Source of the DNA: Pannonibacter indicus
Lineage (GTDB): Bacteria; Pseudomonadota; Alphaproteobacteria; Rhizobiales; Stappiaceae
Reading direction: 5' to 3'
DNA: 64,000 bases
Assembly: GCF_001418225.1 (NCBI RefSeq)
Contig: NZ_LIPT01000003.1
Coordinates: 124,001 to 188,000 of the forward strand
Shown: one piece after another, positions 43,570 to 51,124 of the stretch
Layout of the letters: each line of letters starts with the position of its first letter
Numbering within the stretch: position 1 is the first letter of the stretch
Notes under the pieces: model-generated
Databases searched by the model: none
Told to the model about the DNA's origin: nothing
The model's input: the letters and a program-made list of their open reading frames with translations, nothing else
Program-made: the position numbers and the translations under genes

Positions 43570-45042
43570 ATGCCATTACGGACCATTGCGGCAGGGGATG
43601 TACTGAAGCCGGCGGCGATCATCGATGGCGAGCGGGTGTTCACGCCGGACGGGCAGGTTTTCGAAAGCCTGTGCCCCTCGGATGGCAAGGTCATCGCCCT
43701 CATCCCGCGCTGCGATGCGGCGGAAGTCGGCCGGGCTGTCGCCGCCGCCCGCAAGGCCTTCGAATCCGGCCCCTGGCCGAAGCTGACGGCGGCAGATCGT
43801 GGCCGGCTGCTGATGAAGCTGTCGGCGCTGGTCACTGAACATCATGACGAGCTTGCCGCGCTGGAAAGTCTTGATGCCGGCAAGCCGCTGAAACAGGGCA
43901 AGGCGGATATCACCGCGCTGGCCCGCTACTTCGAATTCTACGGCGGAGCGGCAGACAAGGTGATGGGGGACACCATCCCCACGGCTGACGGGTTTCTGGC
44001 CATGACCCTGCGCGAGCCGCATGGCGTTGTCGGCGGTATCATTCCCTGGAACTATCCGGCACAGATCATGGGCCGTGTCGCCGGTGCAGCGCTGGCCATG
44101 GGTAACACGCTGGTGCTGAAGCCCGCTGAAGACGCCTGCCTCAGCGTCCTGCGCGTCGCAGAACTGGCGCTGGAAGCAGGCTTTCCGGCGGGTGTCTTCA
44201 ACGTGGTGCCGGGGCTGGGTTCCGAGGCAGGGGCCGCGCTCTCCAACCATCCGGGCCTTGACTACCTCACCTTCACCGGCTCGCCGGAAGTGGGGGTGAT
44301 GATCCAGACCGCAGCGGCCAAGAACCACATCGGCTGCACGCTGGAACTGGGCGGCAAGTCACCGCAGATCGTCTTTGACGATGCCGACCTCGGCGCGGCG
44401 CTGCCGGTCATCGTCAATGCCATCATCCAGAACTGCGGCCAGACCTGTTCGGCCGGCAGCCGCGTGCTGGTGCACAAGGGCATCTGGGATGCGGTGGTGG
44501 AGGGCCTGCGCGCCCGAATCCGCACCCTCGTGTCTGGCCCGCACAGCGCCGATCTAGACCTTGGGCCGCTGATCAATGCGGGCCAGCTGCGGCGCGTGCA
44601 GTCCTTCGTGAACCGGGCGCTGGCCGATGGCATTCCGCTGATTGCGGAAGGAGCGATTGCGCCGGATGCCTCCAGCGAAGGCCATTTCGTGCCTGCCCGC
44701 GTCTTTGGTCCGGTACCTGCAGATCACCTGATTGCGCGGGAGGAAATCTTTGGCCCCGTGCTGTCGCTGATCCCCTTCCGCGATGAGGAAGAGGCGCTGC
44801 GCATTGCCAATGGCACCGAGTTTGGCCTCGTTGCAGGTGTGTGGACGCGGGATGCACAGCGGGCGGTGCGGGTGGCCAAGGCCGTGCGCGCAGGGCAGGT
44901 TTTCGTCAATGCCTATGGCGCGGGCGGTGGCATCGAGCTGCCCTTCGGCGGCTTCAAGAAGTCCGGCCATGGCCGCGAGAAGGGCTTTGAGGCGCTCTAC
45001 GATTTCTCGGCAACCAAGACACTGGTGCTGCGTCACGGCTGA
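43570..45042 (+). CDS. Aldehyde dehydrogenase (second in region)
   Basis: A 490-residue ALDH close to the gamma-aminobutyraldehyde/betaine aldehyde group. IIPWNYPAQIMGRVAGAALA carries the catalytic Asn, [18 protein letters not shown] the Glu, and NCGQTCSAGSRVLVH the Cys. The C-terminus ELPFGGFKKSGHGREKGFEA is standard. ATG 43570 follows GGAGG closely; the frame extends to 43513 without family similarity. The SDR gene begins 39 bp downstream, so the pair is probably an operon. Substrate unknown. Confidence 0.93.
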   Translation: MPLRTIAAGDVLKPAAIIDGERVFTPDGQVFESLCPSDGKVIALIPRCDAAEVGRAVAAARKAFESGPWPKLTAADRGRLLMKLSALVTEHHDELAALESLDAGKPLKQGKADITALARYFEFYGGAADKVMGDTIPTADGFLAMTLREPHGVVGGIIPWNYPAQIMGRVAGAALAMGNTLVLKPAEDACLSVLRVAELALEAGFPAGVFNVVPGLGSEAGAALSNHPGLDYLTFTGSPEVGVMIQTAAAKNHIGCTLELGGKSPQIVFDDADLGAALPVIVNAIIQNCGQTCSAGSRVLVHKGIWDAVVEGLRARIRTLVSGPHSADLDLGPLINAGQLRRVQSFVNRALADGIPLIAEGAIAPDASSEGHFVPARVFGPVPADHLIAREEIFGPVLSLIPFRDEEEALRIANGTEFGLVAGVWTRDAQRAVRVAKAVRAGQVFVNAYGAGGGIELPFGGFKKSGHGREKGFEALYDFSATKTLVLRHG

Positions 45043-45081
45043 CGCAGGCCCCAAACAATTCAGCAATTCAGGGAGGACTTC

Positions 45082-45834
45082 ATGGCAGACCGGCTCAAGG
45101 GCAAGGTGGCAATCATCACGGGCGCAGGCTCCGGCTTTGGCGAGGGCATGGCCAAGCTCTTTGCCAGCGAGGGGGCGAAGGTCATCGTCGCCGATCTCAA
45201 CGGCGAAGCGGCGGCACGTGTGGCTTCGGAAATCGGCGAGGCCGCCATTGCGGTGACGGCAGACGTGACGGTGCGGGCCGATGTGGAGGCGATGGTGACA
45301 GCGGCCACCGGGCATTTCGGGCGGCTCGATATCCTCGTCAACAACGCCGGTTATTCCCACCGCAACGGCTCCATGCTGGGCGTCGATGAAGACACCTTCG
45401 ACCGCATTTTCGATGTGAACGCCAAGGCCATCTATCTGGCGGCCCTTGCCGTCGTGCCGGTGATGGAAGCGCAGGGCGGCGGTGTCATCATCAATACCGC
45501 GTCTACCGCAGGCCTGCGCCCGCGTCCGGGCCTCACCTGGTACAATGCTTCCAAGGGCTGGGCCATCACGGCCACCAAGTCCATGGCGGTGGAACTGGCC
45601 CCGGCGAAGATCCGCGTCAACGCGCTCTGCCCTGTGGCTGGCGAGACCGGCATGCTGCATCTGTTCATGGGGGAGGACACGCCGGAAAAGCGCGCCCAGT
45701 TCCGCGCCTCCATCCCGCTCGGCCGCCTCTCTACCCCGCAGGACATCGCCAACGCTGCCCTGTGGCTCGCCTCTGACGACGCCGAGTTCATCACCGGCGT
45801 CGCCCTCGAAGTCGACGGCGGCCGCTGCATTTGA
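45082..45834 (+). CDS. SDR-family oxidoreductase
   Basis: A 250-residue classical short-chain dehydrogenase: cofactor motif IITGAGSGFGEG, NNAG in ILVNNAGYSH, catalytic Ser in NTASTAGL and YxxxK in WYNASKGWAI. The length and C-terminus (ITGVALEVDGGRCI) fit the FabG/glucose 1-dehydrogenase-like group. Acidic ADLNGEA after the second strand favours NAD. It follows an ALDH gene and ends at a terminator; it probably handles an alcohol/ketone related to that aldehyde. Confidence 0.92.
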   Translation: MADRLKGKVAIITGAGSGFGEGMAKLFASEGAKVIVADLNGEAAARVASEIGEAAIAVTADVTVRADVEAMVTAATGHFGRLDILVNNAGYSHRNGSMLGVDEDTFDRIFDVNAKAIYLAALAVVPVMEAQGGGVIINTASTAGLRPRPGLTWYNASKGWAITATKSMAVELAPAKIRVNALCPVAGETGMLHLFMGEDTPEKRAQFRASIPLGRLSTPQDIANAALWLASDDAEFITGVALEVDGGRCI

Positions 45835-45855
45835 GGATACGGGATTTCAGACAGG

Positions 45856-45890
45856 ACCGGCGGCCAGACGGCCGCCGGTTCCGTATTTTT
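45856..45890 (+). terminator. Intrinsic terminator of the ALDH-SDR pair
   Basis: ACCGGCGGCC (45856-45865) pairs with GGCCGCCGGT (45870-45879) around AGAC; TCCGTATTTTT follows. Confidence 0.85.
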
Positions 45891-46012
45891 CCACCGCGCT
45901 CCCGCGAAAGAGATTCTTTTTCTCCCCCCTTTCAAGCTTTGAAAAACGATGCCCGGCATATTTGCCATGCAACGGCTATTGTGCGTGTCATCATTGATGC
46001 AGGAGTGCCTTC

Positions 46013-47479
46013 ATGTCCGGTACCGGATCAACATCCGGCGGTGAGCCCCGCGAGAACAAGCGCCACCGGCGCCTTGACGTGTTCCCGGCCTTTCACAAGG
46101 TCGCGGAGCGGCGCGTTGTCGTGGTTGGTCATGGCGGCGAGGCGGCGGCCAAGGTGCGGCTGCTGGGCGAGACCAATGCGCTGATCGAGGTCGTTTCCGC
46201 CCACATCGAGCCGGAACTGGCCGAGGTGATGGAGACGGTGGGGGCCACCCATGTGGCGGAGGATTTCCGCCCGCGCCATCTCAACGGCGCTGCGCTGGTG
46301 TTTTCCGCCCGCGAGGACGAGGTGCTGGACCGTGCCGTCGTGCAGGCGGCGCGCATTCTCGGCGTGCCGGCCAATGCGGTGGACAAGCCGGAACTCTGCG
46401 ATTTCTACACGGGCGCGCTGGTAAACCGTGCGCCGGTTGCCGTTGCCATCACGTCCACGGGCGTCGGCCCGGTGCTGGCGCGGCACATCCGTGCCCGTAT
46501 CGAAGGCATGCTGCCGCGTGCCACGGGGGACCTTGCCCGTCTGGCCGAAAGCCTGCGCGGCACGGCAGCGAAGGTGCTGACCGATGGCGCGCTGCGCCGC
46601 CGTTTCTGGGCGCGGTTCTTTTCCGGTTCCGTCGCCACCAATCTCTACGCCGGGCGCGCCGATGCCGCCCGTGCCGAGGCGCAGCGCCTGCTCAACAGCG
46701 CCACGGATGACCGCGGCTTTGTCTGGCTGGTGGGTGCAGGCCCCGGCGCCGAGGATCTTCTGACCCTGCGCGCCCAGCGGCTGCTGCAGGAAGCGGATGT
46801 GATCGTGCATGACGCGCTGGTGCCGGACCCGGTGATTGCCATGGGCCGCCGCGATGCGCAGCGCATTTCCGTCGGCAAGCGCAAGGGGGCCCATTCGGTA
46901 CCGCAGGGCGAAATCAACAAGGTGCTGGTGGAACTGGCCGAAGCCGGGCACAAGGTGGTGCGTCTGAAAGCTGGCGATCCGCTGGTGTTCGGCCGTGCGG
47001 GTGAGGAAATGGCAGCGCTGCGCGAGGCCGGGATCGGCTTCGAGGTGGTGCCGGGCGTGACGGCGGCCTTTGCGGCAGCGGCCTCTGCTCAGATTCCGCT
47101 GACCCTGCGCGGTGTCGCATCCACGCTGGTGTTTGCGACAGGACACAATGCCGAGAGCGAAACCCTGCCAGACTGGGCCAATCTCGCCCTGCGCGGCTCC
47201 ACCGTTGCTGTCTATATGGGACGCAGCGTGGCGGCGGCCGTGTCGGTGCGGCTGATGGCGGCAGGGCTGAAGCCCACGACGCCGGTGGCGATCATCGAGA
47301 ACGCCGCCCATCCCAGTGAGCGCCAGTTTGCCGGAACGCTAGCCGACCTGCCGCAACTGGCCGGGCGCAAGGATGTGAATGGTGCCGTGCTGATGGTGAT
47401 CGGCGAGGCCGTGGGCCATGGCGTGATGGAAAAGGCCTTGCCGATTGCGGCGGCGGCAGAAGCGATCAAGGCGGCCTGA
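46013..47479 (+). CDS. cysG: Siroheme synthase (trifunctional CysG)
   Basis: Makes siroheme from uroporphyrinogen III for the sulfite reductase encoded downstream. The 488-residue fusion has an N-terminal precorrin-2 dehydrogenase/ferrochelatase domain (about 20-215, VFPAFHKVAERRVVVVGHGG, then DFYTGALVNRAPVAVAITST) and a C-terminal SAM-dependent uroporphyrinogen methyltransferase (about 235-480, VWLVGAGPGAEDLLTLRAQR, VVRLKAGDPLVFGRAGEE, VVPGVTAAFAAAASAQIPLT). AGGAG precedes the ATG. It leads cysG-DUF2849-cysI-cysH-DUF934. Confidence 0.96.
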   Translation: MSGTGSTSGGEPRENKRHRRLDVFPAFHKVAERRVVVVGHGGEAAAKVRLLGETNALIEVVSAHIEPELAEVMETVGATHVAEDFRPRHLNGAALVFSAREDEVLDRAVVQAARILGVPANAVDKPELCDFYTGALVNRAPVAVAITSTGVGPVLARHIRARIEGMLPRATGDLARLAESLRGTAAKVLTDGALRRRFWARFFSGSVATNLYAGRADAARAEAQRLLNSATDDRGFVWLVGAGPGAEDLLTLRAQRLLQEADVIVHDALVPDPVIAMGRRDAQRISVGKRKGAHSVPQGEINKVLVELAEAGHKVVRLKAGDPLVFGRAGEEMAALREAGIGFEVVPGVTAAFAAAASAQIPLTLRGVASTLVFATGHNAESETLPDWANLALRGSTVAVYMGRSVAAAVSVRLMAAGLKPTTPVAIIENAAHPSERQFAGTLADLPQLAGRKDVNGAVLMVIGEAVGHGVMEKALPIAAAAEAIKAA

Positions 47480-47539
47480 CGCGGGCCTGCCGGAATTTTG
47501 CAGGCAGCGGGCAAGCCCGCGCCTGATGAGGAGAGAGGC

Positions 47540-47830
47540 ATGAAGGTGATCACCGCCAACCGTCTGATCGACGGCGAGGTCGTGTTTCAGGGCGAGAACG
47601 GCGCCTGGGTCGAGCTGATCGGCGAGGCGCGCCTGCTCGAAGGCAAGGACGCGGTGGCTGAGGCGCTGGCTCTGGCGGCAAAGTCGGTTGCTTCCCGCGA
47701 GATCGTTGATCCTTACGACATCGAGATCAAGGACGAGAATGGCAAGCGGGTACCGGAGCGCCTGCGCGAGAAGATCCGCGCCGCCGGCCCCACCACCCAT
47801 CCCGCCCTCGGCAAGCAGGCCCGTGCCTGA
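47540..47830 (+). CDS. DUF2849 domain protein
   Basis: A 96-residue soluble protein with ITANRLIDGEVVFQGENGAW and DPYDIEIKDENGKRVPERLR. DUF2849 proteins recur between cysG and cysI in alphaproteobacteria, so a role in sulfite reductase assembly or electron supply is plausible but unproven. It is 60 bp behind cysG and 101 bp ahead of cysI. Confidence 0.88.
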   Translation: MKVITANRLIDGEVVFQGENGAWVELIGEARLLEGKDAVAEALALAAKSVASREIVDPYDIEIKDENGKRVPERLREKIRAAGPTTHPALGKQARA

Positions 47831-47931
47831 ATAGAACGGCCTGAGTGAAACAAGGGCGCCGGTGCACCGGCACCCGCCCTGCCAGATGACAGATTTTCGG
47901 CGCAGCCCGGCAGCCGCCCTGGAGACGCAAC

Positions 47932-49590
47932 ATGTACCGCTACGATGAATTTGATCAGGCTTTCGTCAAGGAGCGCACCGCACAGTTTGCCGATCAGGTG
48001 CGCCGCCGTCTGTCCGGCGAGCTGACCGAGGACGAGTTCAAGCCGCTGCGCCTGATGAACGGGCTGTATCTGCAGCTTCACGCCTACATGCTGCGCGTCG
48101 CCATTCCCTACGGCACGCTCAACAGCCGCCAGATGCGCCGGCTGGCTCACATCGCCCGCACCTATGACAAGGGCTATGGCCACTTCACCACGCGCCAGAA
48201 CATCCAGTTCAACTGGCCGAGCCTGAAGGACACACCGCGCATTCTGGAAGAGCTGGCCGAAGTGGAGATGCACGCCATCCAGACCTCCGGCAACTGCATC
48301 CGCAATGTCACGGCCGATCATTTCGCCGGTGCTGCTGCCGACGAGATTGCCGATCCGCGCCCCTATGCGGAGATCCTGCGCCAGTGGTCCTCGCTCCATC
48401 CGGAGTTCTCGTTCCTGCCGCGCAAGTTCAAGGTGGCCATCACCGGCGCCCCGCATGACCGTGCGGCGGTGCAGGTGCATGACATCGGCCTGCAGCTGAC
48501 CCGTAATGACAAGGGTGAGATTGGCTTCACCGTCTTCGTCGGCGGCGGGCTGGGCCGCACGCCGATGATCGGCCGTAAGGTGCGCGACTTCTTGCCCGAG
48601 GAAGATCTGCTGGCCTATTCGGAAGCGATCCTGCGCGTTTACAATCTCTATGGCCGCCGCGACAACAAGTACAAGGCACGCATCAAGATCCTCGTGCATG
48701 AGACCGGCCTTGAAGAGCTGAAGGCCGATATCGAGGCCGAGTTCGAGAAGATCCGCTATGGCGTGCTGCGCCTGCCGGATGAGGAAGTCCGCCGCATCGA
48801 GACTTATTTCGCCCCTCCTGCGCTGGAGCCGCGCAATGCGGTCAGCGCCAAGGTGGAAGCCCGCGTGGCGGGCGATGCTGCCTTCGCACGCTTCGTGGCA
48901 CACAATCTCAACCCGCACCGTGTGCCGGGCTACACCAGCATCACGATCTCCATGAAGCCGATTGGCGGCATTCCGGGGGATGTGACGGATGCGCAGATGG
49001 ATGTGATTGCGAACCTTGCCGAGGCCTATGCCTTTGACGAGATCCGCATCAGCCACGAGCAGAACGTCATCCTGCCGCATGTGGCGCTGGATGATCTGCC
49101 GGAAATCTTCGACGTGCTGGTGAAGAACGGCCTGGCCGAAGGCAATGCCGGGCTCATCACCGACATCATCGCTTGCCCGGGCATGGATTACTGCGCGCTG
49201 GCGACGGCCCGCTCCATCCCGGTGGCGCAGCGCATCTCGGAGCGCTTCGGCGCGCCGGAGCGGCAGAGCGAGATTGGCGAGCTGAAGATCAAGATCTCCG
49301 GCTGCATCAACGCCTGCGGCCACCACCATGTGGGCCACATCGGCATTCTCGGCCTCGAAAAGAAGGGCGAAGAATTCTACCAGATCACCCTCGGCGGTTC
49401 GGCCAACGAGAGCGCGTCGATTGGCGAGATCATCGGCCGCGGCTTCTCCTCCGACGAGGTGGTCGATGCCATCGAGACGCTGGTGGATGCCTATCTCGCC
49501 CTGCGCCAGTCCCCGCAGGAGACCTTCCTGGAGGTCTACCGCCGCGTTGGCGAAGATCCGTTCAAGGAGGCCCTTTATGGCACTGACTGA
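47932..49590 (+). CDS. cysI: Assimilatory sulfite (nitrite/sulfite) reductase hemoprotein
   Basis: A 552-residue siroheme/[4Fe-4S] enzyme reducing sulfite to sulfide. The cluster cysteines are in ACPGMDYCALATARS and KISGCINACGHHHVGHIGIL (C-x5-C and C-x3-C). Siroheme-binding Arg/Lys segments include GHFTTRQNIQFNWP and SGNCIRNVT. The length and the C-terminus match ferredoxin-dependent type reductases; no flavoprotein subunit (cysJ) is nearby. Its end overlaps the cysH start by 14 bases. Confidence 0.94.
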   Translation: MYRYDEFDQAFVKERTAQFADQVRRRLSGELTEDEFKPLRLMNGLYLQLHAYMLRVAIPYGTLNSRQMRRLAHIARTYDKGYGHFTTRQNIQFNWPSLKDTPRILEELAEVEMHAIQTSGNCIRNVTADHFAGAAADEIADPRPYAEILRQWSSLHPEFSFLPRKFKVAITGAPHDRAAVQVHDIGLQLTRNDKGEIGFTVFVGGGLGRTPMIGRKVRDFLPEEDLLAYSEAILRVYNLYGRRDNKYKARIKILVHETGLEELKADIEAEFEKIRYGVLRLPDEEVRRIETYFAPPALEPRNAVSAKVEARVAGDAAFARFVAHNLNPHRVPGYTSITISMKPIGGIPGDVTDAQMDVIANLAEAYAFDEIRISHEQNVILPHVALDDLPEIFDVLVKNGLAEGNAGLITDIIACPGMDYCALATARSIPVAQRISERFGAPERQSEIGELKIKISGCINACGHHHVGHIGILGLEKKGEEFYQITLGGSANESASIGEIIGRGFSSDEVVDAIETLVDAYLALRQSPQETFLEVYRRVGEDPFKEALYGTD

Positions 49591-50323
49591 GTTGAGCGGC
49601 TTCGCCTTCGATCCGGAGCTGGGGCTTGGCGCGGAAGCGCTGGCCTTTGCCCGGCAGTATGAAGGCGAGAGTCCGCAGACGATCCTGCGCGATGCCATCT
49701 GTAGTCACTATGCGGGGCGCATTGCGCTCGTCTCCAGCTTCGGGGCGGATTCGGCTGTGCTCTTGCACATGGTGTCGGAGATCGATCCGTCAGCGCCGGT
49801 GATCTTCGTCGACACGGGCAAGCATTTCCCGCAGACCCTGCGCTACCGCGATCTGCTGGTGGACCGGCTTGGCCTCACCGGCGTGCTTGATGTCCGCCCG
49901 GATCCCGAGGCATTGTCGGCGGCAGATCCTGGCGGCATGCTGTGGATGGTGGACACCGATGCCTGCTGCCATGCCCGCAAGGTTGTGCCTCTAGCCACCG
50001 CGCTGAAGGGCTTTGATGCCTGGATTTCCGGGCGCAAGCGCTTCCAGAGCAGCACCCGAGCTGCGCTGCCGGTGTTTGAGGCGGAAGAGGGCCGGGTGAA
50101 GGTCAATCCGCTGGCGGGCTGGAAGGCTAGCGATATCCTGGCCTATGCCAAGGAACATGATCTGCCGCCGCATCCGCTGGTGGCCGAGGGCTATCCTTCC
50201 ATCGGCTGCCTGCCCTGCACCAGCAAGGTGGCGCCGGGCGAGGACCCGCGCTCAGGCCGCTGGCGTGGCATGGACAAGACCGAATGCGGCATCCACCTGT
50301 CTCTGGGCTCCTCCGGCCTGTAA
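49577..50323 (+). CDS. cysH: Adenylyl-sulfate (APS) reductase, assimilatory
   Basis: A 248-residue enzyme reducing activated sulfate to sulfite. PP-loop SSFGADSAVLLHMV, DTGKHFPQTLRYRD, CC pair in DACCHARKV and CLPC at the C-terminal side (SIGCLPCTSKVAPGEDPRSG) form the CC...CxxC set that binds a [4Fe-4S] cluster, which marks APS reductases rather than PAPS-only CysH. The catalytic Cys is in TECGIHL. In-frame ATG 49577 lies inside the cysI end, so the genes are coupled. Confidence 0.94.
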   Translation: MALTELSGFAFDPELGLGAEALAFARQYEGESPQTILRDAICSHYAGRIALVSSFGADSAVLLHMVSEIDPSAPVIFVDTGKHFPQTLRYRDLLVDRLGLTGVLDVRPDPEALSAADPGGMLWMVDTDACCHARKVVPLATALKGFDAWISGRKRFQSSTRAALPVFEAEEGRVKVNPLAGWKASDILAYAKEHDLPPHPLVAEGYPSIGCLPCTSKVAPGEDPRSGRWRGMDKTECGIHLSLGSSGL

Positions 50324-50380
50324 GGCTTGACGAGGCTGCCGGAACCGGATGCCTGACGAATTTTGCGAAGGACGCAATTG

Positions 50381-50941
50381 ATGACCTCGATCTACGCCAA
50401 CGGCGGCTTCACGCAGGAAAGCTGGGAACGCCTCGACAAGGACGCTGAGCTGCCGGCCCATCCCTTCGCGGAGGGTGTGAAGCTGCTGGTGCCGCAGGCG
50501 CGCTTTCTGGCCGGTCCCGATGCCTTTCTGGCGCTGGCCGTTGATATCGCCGTTCTGGTGAGCCCGGGGGATGACGTCGAGGCGCTGGCGCCCTTCGCAG
50601 CGCGGCTGCCGCGCATTGCCGTGGAGTTCCCCAAGTTCAGCGATGGCCGGGGCTTTTCCTCCGCCCGCATCCTGCGCGAGCAGATGGGATACGAGGGCGA
50701 CATCCGCGCCATCGGCGACTTCATCCTCGACCAGATCCCCCTGATGCTCCGCTGCGGTGTCTCCAGCTTCGAGATCACCAAGCCGCATGTGGAAGCCGCA
50801 CTCAAGGCAGGCATCTGGCCGGAAGTGACGCACTACCTGCAGCCGGTCGGCACCGTCACTGAAATCCCCGCCGGCACCCGCCCCTGGGCCCGCCGCCCCA
50901 ACAGCGAGCGCAAACTCGCCACGGGCGCTGTGGTGGAGTGA
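50381..50941 (+). CDS. DUF934 domain protein of the sulfate assimilation operon
   Basis: A 186-residue protein with the DUF934 core IAVEFPKFSDGRGFSSARIL and GDIRAIGDFILDQIPLMLRC. DUF934 genes are regularly the last member of cysI-cysH operons in proteobacteria; function unknown, possibly a partner of the reductase. ATG 50381 is used; TTG at 50363 is less likely. It lies 57 bp behind cysH. Confidence 0.9.
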   Translation: MTSIYANGGFTQESWERLDKDAELPAHPFAEGVKLLVPQARFLAGPDAFLALAVDIAVLVSPGDDVEALAPFAARLPRIAVEFPKFSDGRGFSSARILREQMGYEGDIRAIGDFILDQIPLMLRCGVSSFEITKPHVEAALKAGIWPEVTHYLQPVGTVTEIPAGTRPWARRPNSERKLATGAVVE

Positions 50942-50974
50942 AGGCTTTCAGCCCCGCATCCCAACCTCTCCGAT

Positions 50975-51101
50975 GTCATCCGGACGCGCCTCGCGCGATC
51001 CGGGACCGGTCAGCCGGGGGTGCAGACTGTTTGAATGGATCACCTCCAGCGAAACCTTGGCTCACCGGTCCCTGATCTCCGCTCCGCTGCGTCCGGATGA
51101 C
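50975..51101. repeat. Interspersed repeat, copies 2 and 3 in opposed orientation
   Basis: 50975-51015 is a partial plus-orientation copy (GTCATCCGGACGCG ... GGGACCGGTCAGCC). 51055-51101 is the reverse-orientation copy of 42608-42655, starting CCTTGGCTCACCGGT and ending GTCCGGATGAC. Head-to-head placement can fold into a large hairpin in the gap between the convergent DUF934 and Pat-like genes, where it may act in termination. Confidence 0.7.
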
Positions 51102-51124
51102 CAGACTGAGGTTTTCCCGTTCCC

